Source of the DNA: Halomonas denitrificans
Lineage (GTDB): Bacteria > Pseudomonadota > Gammaproteobacteria > Pseudomonadales > Halomonadaceae
Reading direction: 5' to 3'
Length of the DNA: 64,000 nucleotides
Assembly (NCBI RefSeq): GCF_003056305.1
Contig: NZ_PYVX01000002.1
Span: 310,001 to 374,000 of the forward strand
The notes beneath the pieces were generated by a model. That model saw nothing but the letters and a program-made list of their open reading frames with translations, searched no databases and was not told the DNA's origin. Shown here piece after piece: positions 8,486-18,316 of this stretch. Position numbers and translations under genes: made by a program. Position 1 is the first letter of the stretch. Each line of letters starts with the position of its first letter.

Positions 8486-9730
8486 ATGCAAGCGTATCTA
8501 CTGGACTTTGCCAACCTCCTGCTGCGGTGGTTGCACGTGATCGCCGCCGTCGCCTGGATCGGCGAGTCCATCTACTTCGTGATGCTGGACAACGGCCTGC
8601 GGCCGCCCAAGGCCGCCGAGGACAAGAAGAAGGGCGTGTTCGGCGAGATGTGGGCCGTGCACGGCGGCGGCTTCTACCACAATCAGAAGTACGCCAGCGC
8701 CCCGGAGAAACTCCCCGAGGACCTGCACTGGTCGTTCTGGAAGGCCTACACCACCTGGCTCTCCGGCTTCGGCCTCTTCGTGCTGCTCTACATGACCAAC
8801 CCGGGCTTCTACCTGGTCAACCCGGGCAGCGACTGGGCCTGGGCCGCCGAGCTGACCGGCTGGCAGGCCAACGCCGTGGCGGTGCTCTTCCTGCTGTCGG
8901 GCTGGGTGGTCTACAACGAGCTGTGCAAGCGCATCAGCCCCAACATGGAGCGCGACGGCGTGCTGAGCCTGGCCGTGGCGGTGATGATGGTGGTGGTCGC
9001 CTACCTGAGCACCCAGATCTTCGCCGGCCGCGCCGCCTTCCTGCTCACCGGCGCGGTGATGGCGACGGCCATGTCGGCCAACGTCTTCTTCTGGATCATC
9101 CCCGGCCAGCGCCGCATGGTGAAGGCGATGAAGGCCGGCGAGACGCCGAACCCGATCGACGGCAAGCGCGGCAAGCAGCGTTCGGTGCACAACACCTATT
9201 TCACGCTGCCGGTGGTGCTGCTGATGCTCAGCAACCACTACTCCTTCACCTACACCCACGAGCTCTCCTGGGTGATCATGGCGCTGTTCATCTTCGCCGG
9301 CGCGCTGATCCGCCAGTTCTTCGTGCTGATGCACGCGGGCTCCATCCAGCCGGCCTACCCGGCGGCGGGCGTGGCGCTGATCCTGGTGGCGATCTGGGTC
9401 GGTGCGCCGAGCGGCAACGACGGCGTGGCCACCGCCGCCCCGGTGTCGCCCTCGGTGAGCGATGAGGCGCCGGCGACGGTCGCCGCCTCGGGCTCGCTTG
9501 CCGAGGTGCACGCCATCATCGAGCAGCGCTGCGTGAGCTGCCATGCCCAGGCCCCCGAGCACGCCGGCTTCGCGGCGGCCCCGGCCGGGGTGATCCTCGA
9601 GACCGAGGACCAGCTGCTGCGCCAGATCGAACAGGTCCAGCAGGTGGTGGCGAGCGGCTACATGCCGCTGGGCAACATCACCCAGATGACCGACGAGGAG
9701 CGCGCCGCGGTGGCGGCCTGGACGCCGTAA
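8486..9730 (+). CDS. puuD: Membrane-bound urate oxidase with C-terminal cytochrome c domain
   Basis: 414 aa. Residues 1-310 form a urate oxidase N-terminal-type domain with about eight membrane segments and conserved His (LLRWLHVIAAVAWIGESIYF). After a Pro/Ala/Ser linker comes a small cytochrome c domain with C349-V-S-C352-H353 and a candidate axial Met393 (YMPLG). PuuD-type enzymes oxidise urate to 5-hydroxyisourate and pass electrons to the respiratory chain through the heme, so no hydrogen peroxide is made. This replaces soluble uricase in this cluster. It sits after hiuH with a GACGAGAGC-type ribosome site. Confidence 0.93.
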   Translation: MQAYLLDFANLLLRWLHVIAAVAWIGESIYFVMLDNGLRPPKAAEDKKKGVFGEMWAVHGGGFYHNQKYASAPEKLPEDLHWSFWKAYTTWLSGFGLFVLLYMTNPGFYLVNPGSDWAWAAELTGWQANAVAVLFLLSGWVVYNELCKRISPNMERDGVLSLAVAVMMVVVAYLSTQIFAGRAAFLLTGAVMATAMSANVFFWIIPGQRRMVKAMKAGETPNPIDGKRGKQRSVHNTYFTLPVVLLMLSNHYSFTYTHELSWVIMALFIFAGALIRQFFVLMHAGSIQPAYPAAGVALILVAIWVGAPSGNDGVATAAPVSPSVSDEAPATVAASGSLAEVHAIIEQRCVSCHAQAPEHAGFAAAPAGVILETEDQLLRQIEQVQQVVASGYMPLGNITQMTDEERAAVAAWTP

Positions 9731-9755
9731 GCCGCGCGCCCGCCATGCCGGCGTT

Positions 9756-9788
9756 GACAGCCGCCCGCCTTTTTGGCGGGCGGCTGTC
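9756..9788 (+). terminator. Hairpin after puuD
   Basis: A 14-bp perfect stem (GACAGCCGCCCGCC and its complement) with a TTTTT loop, 26 bases after the puuD stop. The next gene has its own operator, so this probably ends the hiuH-puuD transcript. Confidence 0.7.
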
Positions 9789-9806
9789 GTGTTGGGGGGC
9801 ACAAAG

Positions 9807-9814
9807 CGTATACA
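9807..9814. promoter_or_regulatory. GTATAC-type operator before gntR
   Basis: CGTATACA lies 41 bases before the start of the GntR-family gene, where bound protein would block its promoter. This suggests autoregulation. Confidence 0.6.
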
Positions 9815-9854
9815 ATGATCGGCATATCGGGTTTTTTCACGGAGCGTAGCGTCC

Positions 9855-10595
9855 ATGAACCAGCGTCAGTTCGTTGCCGGGGGCAAGTCCGGCGACGGCG
9901 GCGGTCGCCCCGGCAAGAACGGCGACGGCCCCAAGCGTCACGAGGCGATCTACCAGTCGATCAGCGATGCGATCATCGAGCATCGCCTCAAGCCCGGGGC
10001 GCGCCTGCGCGAGGATGCCCTGGCCGAGGTGTTCGGCGTCAGCCGCACCGGGATCCGCAAGATCCTGCAGCGCCTGGCCCTGGAGCAGCTGGTGACCCTG
10101 ACGCCGCGCCGCGGGGCCAGCGTGACCCGGCCCACCGCCGACGAGGCCAAGGACGTCTTCGATGCGCGGCTGATGGTCGAGTGCGGCCTGATGCCCGAGA
10201 TCGCCCGGCGCATCACCGCCGACGACCTCGCCGCGCTGCGCGACATGGCCAGGCGCGAGCGCCAGGCCCTGAAGGCCGGCGAGCAGAGCACGGCGATCCG
10301 GCTCTCGGCGGACTTCCACACGCGCCTGGCGAGCATCTCGGGCAACGCCACCCTGGCCGACTTCGTCGAGCGGCTCTGCTCGCGCTCCTCGCTAATCCTC
10401 GCGGTCTACGGCAACGCCGGCCACCTGGGCTGCGAGTCCCACGACCACGACGACCTGATCGGCTACCTGGAGGCCGGCAACGGCGAGCGCGCCGAGGCCT
10501 TCATGGGCCGCCACCTGAAGGCGATCGAGGCCTCGCTCTCGATCCACGTCGAGGAGGACGAGGCGCCGGACCTGTTCGAGATCTTCTCCGGCTAG
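9855..10595 (+). CDS. GntR/FCD-family transcriptional regulator of the purine/ureide cluster
   Basis: 246 aa. After a Gly/Lys-rich lead, residues 28-95 form a winged helix-turn-helix (ALAEVFGVSRTGIRKILQRLA, then TPRRGASVTRPT). Residues 105-235 form an FCD-type effector domain with conserved His (ADFHTRL, HDHDDL) that may hold a metal or ligand. It follows urate-degradation genes and has its own GTATAC site, so it is a prime candidate for the regulator of the shared operator; the ligand could be urate, allantoin or a breakdown product. The recognition-helix region GVSR..IRK.L.RLA resembles that of the regulator at 50178 rather than the SRTPLREAL type seen at 28821 and 33714. Confidence 0.88.
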   Translation: MNQRQFVAGGKSGDGGGRPGKNGDGPKRHEAIYQSISDAIIEHRLKPGARLREDALAEVFGVSRTGIRKILQRLALEQLVTLTPRRGASVTRPTADEAKDVFDARLMVECGLMPEIARRITADDLAALRDMARRERQALKAGEQSTAIRLSADFHTRLASISGNATLADFVERLCSRSSLILAVYGNAGHLGCESHDHDDLIGYLEAGNGERAEAFMGRHLKAIEASLSIHVEEDEAPDLFEIFSG

Positions 10596-10617
10596 CGCCG
10601 CCCCGCCGTGCGAACGA

Positions 10618-10652
10618 CGACGCGCCCCGTGCCATCGGCACGGGGCGCGTCG
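10618..10652. terminator. Bidirectional hairpin between convergent genes
   Basis: A 16-bp perfect stem (CGACGCGCCCCGTGCC and its complement) with a 3-base loop lies between the gntR stop and the stop of the convergent amidohydrolase gene. A short GTTT follows on the plus side. Confidence 0.75.
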
Positions 10653-10685
10653 CGTTTCGGGGCGCTCGAGGCGCCACTACCGTCG

Positions 10686-12161
10686 CTACAGGGAGGTGCG
10701 GCGCACCGGGAAGGCGCCGGGGAAGATCTCGTGCTCCGGCGGGTGGCGGTGGGTGCGCTCCGGGTAGGAGGCGCGCAGGCGATCGAACTGGCGCTGGGCC
10801 TGCTCGGCCAGGCGGTCGAGGTCGAGGCCGCGGATCCGGCGATCCTGCATGACCGTGCGGCCGTTGACGATGACCCGGCTGAAGTCCCGCCCGGAGCCGC
10901 TCATGACCATGGTCTGGATGGGGTCGATGAGCTGGCCGAGGTGGAAGCCGCCGAGGTCGAAGACCGTGATGTCGGCCCTGGCGCCCGGCGCGAGCCGGCC
11001 GAGGTCGGGGCGGTTCAGCGCCTTCGCCCCGGCCAGGGTAGCGGCCGTGTAGTAGTCCGCCGCCGAGCAGGCCGACTCGTCGCCCTCCACGATCCGGGTC
11101 GCCATGATGCCGGTGTGCAGGTTGGTGATGACGTCCGGGGGGAAGGTATCCGTGCCCAGGCCGACGTTGATGCCGCGGCGTTTCATCCTGGTGAACGAAT
11201 CCATGAAGTGCCCCATGCGCGCGCTCACCAGCGGGCACTGCACCAGGGTGGCCTGCGACGCCGCCAGGATGTCGAGGTCGCCCTCGACGCTCGCCGGTGT
11301 CGGCCGGTGGCCGCCGAGGCGGATGCCGTGGGGCAGCAGGGCGCGGCGGTCCAGGAAGCCGATCTCCTTCAGCACGGCGAGGGAGGAGCGACCGAAGCGC
11401 TCCTGCATCGTCTCGACCTCCAGCGGCGACTGGCAGCAGTGCAGGCGCACCGGGCAGTCCAGCGAGCGGGCCGCCTCGGCCGTGCGTTCCAGCAGTTCCC
11501 GGGTGCAGCACTCGATGCGATCGGGGGCGAGCATGCCGCGCACCAGGCCGTCGGCGTAGCCCTCGTAGTCCTTGACGAAGGCGATGGCGGCCTCGAGCCC
11601 CCGCCTGCCCCGCGCCTCGTCCCAGTGGATGTCGAAGCGCCCGTCGGGGTGCACCACCGAGGCCCCGGTGCGGTAGGCCGGCCCCAGGTAGAGGCGGATG
11701 CCGAGCTCGGCGCCGATCGCCGCGGCGCGGGCGAACTCGGTGTAGGTCTCGTCCCACTCCCGGTAGAGCAACGAGGTGATGGGCAACGCCGTGGTCACGC
11801 CGTTGAGCAGCAGCTGGGCGAAGGCGTACTCCTTCTTGGCGTCCTCCTCCTCCGCGGTGTAGGCCTCGCGGGGGCCGCGCTCGACGTAGGTGCTGGCCCA
11901 GACCCGGCCGTGGCGCCAGCCCGGCGCGTTGTCGAAGCCGAGCACCGTGGAATCGAGGTCCGCCAGGGCGTCCAGGTCGATGAAGCCGGGGCCGACCACG
12001 GCGTTGCCGGCGTCGATGCGCTCGTCCACCGGCCCCTCGTAGCCGTAGCCGACGTGGATGATGGTGTCGCCCTCATAGACGACCTCCCCGTCGGGGAGGA
12101 TGACATGGCCCTGGCCGTCGTAGCCGACGACGTAGCGGCCGGTGATCAGTGTCCTCGTCAT
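10686..12161 (-). CDS. Amidohydrolase-family protein with altered metal site
   Basis: 491 aa. It has the overall layout of the ATZ/TRZ-like amidohydrolases: N-terminal beta-sandwich, VVGPGFIDLDALADLD at residues 55-70, LHCCQS and LLPHGIRLGG further on, GLGTDTFPPD near the C-terminal end of the barrel, and a closing sandwich segment (VIVNGRTVMQDRRI). The usual metal-binding HxH after PGF[IV] is missing, being replaced by D64-A65-L66. The other His and Asp positions look intact, so the metal site would be altered rather than absent. The start at 12161 has GAGGCCTC upstream. It is the last gene of the dpp operon. Substrate unknown; deamination or hydrolysis of a nitrogen heterocycle is likely. 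Confidence 0.75.
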   Translation of the reverse strand: MTRTLITGRYVVGYDGQGHVILPDGEVVYEGDTIIHVGYGYEGPVDERIDAGNAVVGPGFIDLDALADLDSTVLGFDNAPGWRHGRVWASTYVERGPREAYTAEEEDAKKEYAFAQLLLNGVTTALPITSLLYREWDETYTEFARAAAIGAELGIRLYLGPAYRTGASVVHPDGRFDIHWDEARGRRGLEAAIAFVKDYEGYADGLVRGMLAPDRIECCTRELLERTAEAARSLDCPVRLHCCQSPLEVETMQERFGRSSLAVLKEIGFLDRRALLPHGIRLGGHRPTPASVEGDLDILAASQATLVQCPLVSARMGHFMDSFTRMKRRGINVGLGTDTFPPDVITNLHTGIMATRIVEGDESACSAADYYTAATLAGAKALNRPDLGRLAPGARADITVFDLGGFHLGQLIDPIQTMVMSGSGRDFSRVIVNGRTVMQDRRIRGLDLDRLAEQAQRQFDRLRASYPERTHRHPPEHEIFPGAFPVRRTSL

Positions 12162-12190
12162 CGAGGCCTCCTGTGTGGGATCGGTCGGTC

Positions 12191-13378
12191 TCAGATCAGG
12201 CACTCGCCGTCGGCGGCCACCAGGCGGCCGTTCTTGATCACGGCGATGCGCGGGGAGCGGTTCATCATCGCCTCGACGCGGGTCTCGCCTTCCACCACAA
12301 CGAGGTCGGCCCGGCAGCCCGGCGCCACCCCGTAGGCCTCGGCTTCCATGACCGTTGCGCCGCCGTGGGTGACGATGCCGAGGGTGTCCTCGAGGTCCTC
12401 GTCGCGCCGGAAGCCGCTGCGAAAGCCCACCAGCATGGCGCGCTCGAGCATGTCGGCGTTGCCGTAGGGGCCCCAGGAGTCGCGGATGCCGTCGGAGCCG
12501 CAGCAGAGGGTGACGCCGGCGTCGAGCAGGCGGCGCACGGGCGGGAACTCGATGTGGCCCGGGCCGTGGGTCATGATGGCGATGCGGTTGTCGAGCAGCA
12601 GCCCCGTCAGCTGCTCGAGGTAGGCGTCGTCGACCATGCCCAGGCAGAAGGCGTGGCTCACCGTGACCCGCCCCTGCATCCCCAGCGCCCGGGTGCGCTC
12701 GGCGATCAGCTCCAGGGCGAAGGCACCCAGCATGCCGGGCTCGTGCAGGTGGATGTCCACGCCGCGGCCCTGCTGGTCGGCGATGGCGAAGATGCGGTCG
12801 AGGTGGCCGACGGGGTCCCGGTCCATGCTCGAGGGGTCGATGCCGCCCACCAGGTCGGCGCCGACGCGCAGCGCCTCGGCCATCAGCTCCTGGGTGCCGG
12901 GGCGCACCAGCAGCCCGCTCTGGGGAAAGGCGACGATCTCCATGGTCAGGGCGTCGCGGAAGCGCTCGCGGGTCGCGAGCACCCCCTCGAGGTGGGCCAG
13001 GCCGACGTCGGTATCGATGTCGACGTGGGTGCGGATATGGGTGGTGCCCATCCTGATGGCCTGGCGCACCTGGTTGGCCGACTGCTCGGCCGGCGAGTAG
13101 CCGAGCCGGTGGCGGACCTCGCGTTCGTTGGCGATGCGCTCGGCGATGGTGGGGCCGGCGCTGTGGCGGTGCCACGGCTGGCCCCAGTGGGTCTTGTCGA
13201 GGTGGGTGTGGGCATCCACCAGGCCGGGGAGCAGGATGCCGCCCCGGCCGTCGACGACGCGTGCCTCGGGCGCCTCGAGGGCGGGGCCGACGCGGCTGAT
13301 GTGGCCGTCGCGGATCAGCACGTCCTGGGTCTCGCCCTCGAGGGGGCGGACGTTGCGCAGCAGCAGGGTGGTCGACAT
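12191..13378 (-). CDS. Cytosine deaminase-like amidohydrolase
   Basis: 395 aa. All metal-site motifs of the CodA group are visible: DAHTHLDKT near residue 55, HIRTHVDID near 113, VDIHLHEPG near 208, VSHAFCLG near 240 and GSDGIRDSWGPYGNAD near 295. The last is a hallmark of cytosine deaminase and related N-isopropylammelide or creatinine-type deaminases. It should hydrolyse an exocyclic amino group or ring amide of an N-heterocycle in the cytosol. True cytosine deaminase is possible but not proven by sequence alone. It lies 38 bases after the flavin reductase gene and 29 bases before the second amidohydrolase gene, in one operon with an ABC importer. Confidence 0.8.
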   Translation of the reverse strand: MSTTLLLRNVRPLEGETQDVLIRDGHISRVGPALEAPEARVVDGRGGILLPGLVDAHTHLDKTHWGQPWHRHSAGPTIAERIANEREVRHRLGYSPAEQSANQVRQAIRMGTTHIRTHVDIDTDVGLAHLEGVLATRERFRDALTMEIVAFPQSGLLVRPGTQELMAEALRVGADLVGGIDPSSMDRDPVGHLDRIFAIADQQGRGVDIHLHEPGMLGAFALELIAERTRALGMQGRVTVSHAFCLGMVDDAYLEQLTGLLLDNRIAIMTHGPGHIEFPPVRRLLDAGVTLCCGSDGIRDSWGPYGNADMLERAMLVGFRSGFRRDEDLEDTLGIVTHGGATVMEAEAYGVAPGCRADLVVVEGETRVEAMMNRSPRIAVIKNGRLVAADGECLI

Positions 13379-13416
13379 GAACGTCTCCTTGTCTGGTCGA
13401 TGGTTTAGTCGACGGG

Positions 13417-14106
13417 CTAGTCGAGCTCATGGCTCATGATGGGGGTGGCGCAGGCCGCGGCGGCGCCGTGCTCCGCCACGGTCTCCTGGGTGGCCCGCCA
13501 CTCCTCCAGGCTCGGCCGGGGCAGCTCGAAATGCGTCTCGGCGTAGAGGTAGGCGTCGGCGTGCAGGCGCGCCAGGGGGTGGTAGGCCTCGGGACGCACC
13601 CGCAGCGTGGCCGGGTCGATGTACTCGTCCTGCACGTGCATGTGCAGCACCTCGCCGACGATCACCGAGCGGTTGGGGTACTCCAGGGACTCGGTCTTGC
13701 GGCACTCCAGGGCCACCGGCGCCTCCTGGATGCGCCCGGCGCGCAGGTGGCGGCTGGGCACCAGGGTCAGCCCCGCGGCCGAGACCTCGTCCTCCTCGGG
13801 GGCGAAGTCCAGGGAGGTGGTGATCATGTGCGGCGCGATGCGCTCGTTGACCAGGTTCACCACGAACTCGCCGCTGTCGTGGATGTTGCGGGTGGTGTCC
13901 TTGAAGCGCCCGTCCGGGCGGTGCTGGATGCCCAGGATCAGGATCGGCGGCTCGTCGCCGAACACGTTGAAGAAGCTCATCGGCCCGGCGTTGGACACGC
14001 CGTCGGCGTCGATGGTGGTCACCAGGGCGATGGGCCGCGGGACGATGAAGCTGACCAGGAGCTTGTAGCGCTCCTGCTTGGTCAGCTGGCTGAAATCGAA
14101 GTCCAT
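13417..14106 (-). CDS. Flavin reductase-like FMN-binding protein
   Basis: 229 aa. The core (residues 15-165) is a flavin reductase-like split barrel: SFIVPRPIALVTTIDADGVSNAGPMSFFNVFGDEPP, NIHDSGEFVVNLV and ECRKTESLEY. Members bind FMN and either supply reduced flavin to a partner monooxygenase or act as reductases of unknown substrate. No monooxygenase gene is in the operon, so its partner is unclear. It sits between the ABC ATPase gene dppF and the CodA-like gene, with gaps of 33 and 38 bases, which fits one transcript. Confidence 0.85.
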   Translation of the reverse strand: MDFDFSQLTKQERYKLLVSFIVPRPIALVTTIDADGVSNAGPMSFFNVFGDEPPILILGIQHRPDGRFKDTTRNIHDSGEFVVNLVNERIAPHMITTSLDFAPEEDEVSAAGLTLVPSRHLRAGRIQEAPVALECRKTESLEYPNRSVIVGEVLHMHVQDEYIDPATLRVRPEAYHPLARLHADAYLYAETHFELPRPSLEEWRATQETVAEHGAAAACATPIMSHELD

Positions 14107-14139
14107 GGTCTCTTCCTTCGGCAGTCTCGGTCAGGGGGC

Positions 14140-15237
<1,098 letters not shown>

Positions 15238-15250
15238 GGTCCCTGCCTCC

Positions 15251-16291
15251 TCAGTCTTGGTGCTCGACGAGCGTGTCGGCGGTGGCGCGCGCGGCGGACG
15301 CCGGGGCGGCGTCCTCCTCGACGAGCCAGCAGGCGGCGGCACCCTCGCCGGCCGCCATCAGGTCCGGGCGTTCGGCACGGCAGCGCGAGAAGGCGTGCGG
15401 GCAGCGCGGGTTGAAGGCGCACCCCGGGGGGATCGCCGTCAGCCGCGGCATCGAGCCCTCGATCTGCTCCAGGCGATCCACGTCGTGGAGCACGGTGGGA
15501 ATGGAGTTCATCAGCCCCTGGGTGTAGGGGTGCTTGGCGGACTTCACGACCTCGGCGACGGGGCCGACCTCGACCAGCCGCCCGGCGTACATGACTGCTA
15601 CCCGGTCGGCGGCCTCGGCGATCACCCCCATGTCGTGGGTCACCAGCATCACGGCGGTGCCGTGGTCGCGGCACAGCCGCTTGAGCATGGTGATGATCTG
15701 CGCCTGCACCGAGACGTCCAGGGCGGTGGTCGGTTCGTCGGCGATCACGAGCTTGGGGTCGGCGCACAGCGCCAGGGCGATCACCACGCGCTGGCGCATG
15801 CCCCCGGAGAACTGGTGCGGGTACTGGTCGATGCGCGTCTCCGGCGCCGGCAGGCCGACCTCGGCGAGCAGCTCGATGGCGCGCTTGCGCGCCTGGGCCT
15901 TGCTCATCGGCAGGTGGGTGCGGATGGTCTCGATGAGCTGGCGGCCGACCGTGTAGAGCGGGTTAAGGCTGGTCAGCGGGTCCTGGAAGATGGCACCGAT
16001 GCGCCGGCCGCGCAGGCGGCGCATCTCGTCCTGGGAGAGGTTGTCGATGCGCTGGCCCTCGAGGCGGATCTCGCCGCCCGAGATGCGCCCGGGGCGCTCC
16101 AGCAGGCCGGTGATCGCGGTGCCGGTGAGCGACTTGCCGGCGCCGGACTCGCCGACCACGCCGAGGATCTCGCCCGGGGCGATCTGCAGCGAGACGCCGT
16201 CGATCGCCTTCAGGGCGCCGTGGCGAGTGTCGAACTCGATGTGAAGGTCGGCCACGTCGAGCACGGGGGAGGTGTTGTTGTGTTCTGTCAT
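15251..16291 (-). CDS. dppD: Dipeptide/oligopeptide-type ABC transporter ATPase (DppD type)
   Basis: 346 aa. Walker A GESGAGKS, Q-loop IFQDPLTSLNPLY, signature FSGGMRQRVVIALAL, Walker B LVIADEPTTALD, and the C-terminal family extension with CAFNPRCPHAFSRC. The start MTEHNNTSPVL at 16291 has GAGGCG upstream and follows the dppC stop by 11 bases. It is the second nucleotide-binding subunit of the importer. Confidence 0.9.
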   Translation of the reverse strand: MTEHNNTSPVLDVADLHIEFDTRHGALKAIDGVSLQIAPGEILGVVGESGAGKSLTGTAITGLLERPGRISGGEIRLEGQRIDNLSQDEMRRLRGRRIGAIFQDPLTSLNPLYTVGRQLIETIRTHLPMSKAQARKRAIELLAEVGLPAPETRIDQYPHQFSGGMRQRVVIALALCADPKLVIADEPTTALDVSVQAQIITMLKRLCRDHGTAVMLVTHDMGVIAEAADRVAVMYAGRLVEVGPVAEVVKSAKHPYTQGLMNSIPTVLHDVDRLEQIEGSMPRLTAIPPGCAFNPRCPHAFSRCRAERPDLMAAGEGAAACWLVEEDAAPASAARATADTLVEHQD

Positions 16292-16302
16292 GATCGCCTC
16301 GC

Positions 16303-17238
16303 TCAGCGCAGTTTGGGGTTGAGGGCGTCGCGCAGCCAGTCGCCCAGCAGGTTCACCGACAGCACCAGCAGCACCAGCACGGCGGAGGGGAAGATCACGA
16401 CCCACCAGACCCCGGAGAACAGGAACTCGTTGCCGATGCGGATCAGCGTGCCGAGCGACGGTTCGGTGGGCGGCATGCCCACGCCCAGGAAGGAGAGGGC
16501 GGCCTCGATCAGGATGGCGATCGCCAGGTTCACCGTGGCCACCACCAGGATCGGGCCGATCACGTTGGGCAGGATGTGCTTGGCCATGATCGCGCGGGAG
16601 CGCAGGCCGATGACCCGGGCCGCCAGCACGTACTCGCGGTTCTTCTCGACCAGGGTCGAGCCGCGCACGGTGCGGGCGTACTGCACCCAGGTGGTCAGGC
16701 CGATGGCGAGGATCAGCACGAAGATCACCGCGTCGTGCTGCATCTCCGGCGGCAGCACGCCGCGGGCCACGCCGTTGATCAGCAGCGCCACCAGGATCGG
16801 CGGGAAGCTGATCATGACGTCGGCGATGCGCATGATCAGGGCGTCGACGGTGCCGCCCACGTAGGCGGCCAGCAGGCCCAGGCAGACCCCCAGGGTCATG
16901 GCGAAGGCGACGCTCGCCAGGCCCACCAGGATCGAGATGCGGGCGCCGTAGAGCAGCGCCGAGAGCACGTCGCGCCCCTGGCCGTCGGTGCCCAGCAGGA
17001 AGGCCGGGTCGCCGCCCGCCACCCAGGCGGGGGGCAGCTCGCTGTTGAGCAGGCTCAGGGTGCTGACGTCGAAGGGATCGTGAGGTGCGATCCAGGGGGC
17101 GAGGATCGCCGCCAGGATCAGGGTGACCACCACCACGAAGGCGACGATGGTGATCGGCGAGCGACGGAAGCTGTAGAACAGGTCACTGTCGATGAACCTG
17201 CGCCAGTCGTCGTTGAGGCGTTGCGTTACGGTACTCAT
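16303..17238 (-). CDS. dppC: Dipeptide-type ABC transporter permease (DppC type)
   Basis: 311 aa. It has an N-terminal OppC-type lead with one membrane segment (ITIVAFVVVVTLILAAILAPWIAPHDPFD), the periplasmic segment LLGTDGQGRDVLSALLYGARIS, and five further helices. The coupling-helix motif EAALSFLGVGMPPTEPSLG near residue 250 contacts the ATPases. Spacing to dppB is 11 bases. Length and motif order are normal for the family. Confidence 0.92.
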   Translation of the reverse strand: MSTVTQRLNDDWRRFIDSDLFYSFRRSPITIVAFVVVVTLILAAILAPWIAPHDPFDVSTLSLLNSELPPAWVAGGDPAFLLGTDGQGRDVLSALLYGARISILVGLASVAFAMTLGVCLGLLAAYVGGTVDALIMRIADVMISFPPILVALLINGVARGVLPPEMQHDAVIFVLILAIGLTTWVQYARTVRGSTLVEKNREYVLAARVIGLRSRAIMAKHILPNVIGPILVVATVNLAIAILIEAALSFLGVGMPPTEPSLGTLIRIGNEFLFSGVWWVVIFPSAVLVLLVLSVNLLGDWLRDALNPKLR

Positions 17239-17249
17239 GTCGGGACTCC

Positions 17250-18239
17250 TCAGGCGCCGGTGGTGTTCTTGCCCGCATCGACGCGCAGGCGCGGATCGAC
17301 CACGAAATAGAGCATGTCGACGATGGTGTTAATGACCACGAAGATCAGCGACACCATGACCAGGTAGGCGGACATCACCGGGATATCCACGAAGCTCACC
17401 GCCTGCATGAACAGCAGGCCCATGCCCGGCCACTGGAAGACGGTCTCGGTGATGATGGCGAAGGCGATCAGAGCGCCGATCTGCAGGCCGGTGATGGTGA
17501 TCACCGGCATCAGGGTGTTGCGCAGCGCATGGCCGAAGTTCACCACCCGGTTGGTCAGCCCGCGCGCCCGGGCGAAGCGGATGTAGTCGGTCTTGAGCAC
17601 CTCCAGCATCTCGGCCCGCACCAGGCGCATGATCAGGGTGATCTGGAACAGCGACAGGGTGATCACCGGCATGATCAGCGCCTTGAGGCCGCTGACGGTG
17701 AGCAGGCCGGTGCTCCAGCCGCCGATCTCCACGACCTCGCCGCGGCCGAAGGAGGGCAGCCAGTTGAGCCATACCGAGAAGACCAGGATCAGCAGGATGC
17801 CGGTGACGAAGGTCGGCACCGAGATGCCGGTCAGCGAGAGCCCCTGGAAGAGGTGGCTCAGCCAGCTGTCGCGCCGCAGGGCGGTGTAGACGCCCATGGG
17901 GATGCCGATCACCAGCGACAGCACCACCGCGGCGAAGACCATCTCCATGGTGGCCGGCAGCCGCTCGGCGATCAGGTCCGAGACCGGCCGCTGGTTGCGG
18001 TAGGAGATGCCGAAGTCGCCCTGCACGGCGTTGGTGACGAAGTGGCCGAACTGCAGCGGCAGCGGGTCGTTGAGGCCGAGTCGCTCCTGGAGTTCGGTGC
18101 GCTGCTCGAGCGTCGCGTCCTGGGGCAGCATGTTGGTGACCGGGTCACCGACGAAGCGGAACATGCTGAAGGCGATGAAGGCGACGGTCAGCATCACCAG
18201 CGCGCCCTGCAGCAGCCTGCGAATCAGGAATGCAATCAT
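17250..18239 (-). CDS. dppB: Dipeptide-type ABC transporter permease (DppB type)
   Basis: 329 aa with six membrane segments. The first, MIAFLIRRLLQGALVMLTV, and the segment LGLNDPLPLQFGHFVTNAVQGDFG are characteristic of DppB/GsiC. The permease motif ALRNTLMPVITITGLQIG is near residue 240. It is separated from dppA by 77 bases that hold a strong stem-loop. Confidence 0.92.
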   Translation of the reverse strand: MIAFLIRRLLQGALVMLTVAFIAFSMFRFVGDPVTNMLPQDATLEQRTELQERLGLNDPLPLQFGHFVTNAVQGDFGISYRNQRPVSDLIAERLPATMEMVFAAVVLSLVIGIPMGVYTALRRDSWLSHLFQGLSLTGISVPTFVTGILLILVFSVWLNWLPSFGRGEVVEIGGWSTGLLTVSGLKALIMPVITLSLFQITLIMRLVRAEMLEVLKTDYIRFARARGLTNRVVNFGHALRNTLMPVITITGLQIGALIAFAIITETVFQWPGMGLLFMQAVSFVDIPVMSAYLVMVSLIFVVINTIVDMLYFVVDPRLRVDAGKNTTGA

Positions 18240-18276
18240 GTTATTGCCCTATCCCGTTGGGAGGTGAGGGAGGAGG

Positions 18277-18303
18277 GGCGACGGCCCGCGGTGGGCCGTC
18301 GCC
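18277..18303 (-). promoter_or_regulatory. Strong stem-loop between dppA and dppB
   Basis: An 11-bp perfect stem, GGCGACGGCCC-GCGGT-GGGCCGTCGCC, begins 13 bases after the dppA stop. There is no T run, so partial termination or protection of the dppA mRNA 3' end is likely, giving more binding protein than permease. Confidence 0.6.
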
Positions 18304-18316
18304 TGCCGGTACGGGC

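Noticed and set aside
12162..13430. Upstream extension of the 10686 amidohydrolase frame
   Set aside because: The frame runs on through the CodA-like gene in another phase and is Arg/Pro/Gly-rich; the family-like N-terminus begins at 12161.
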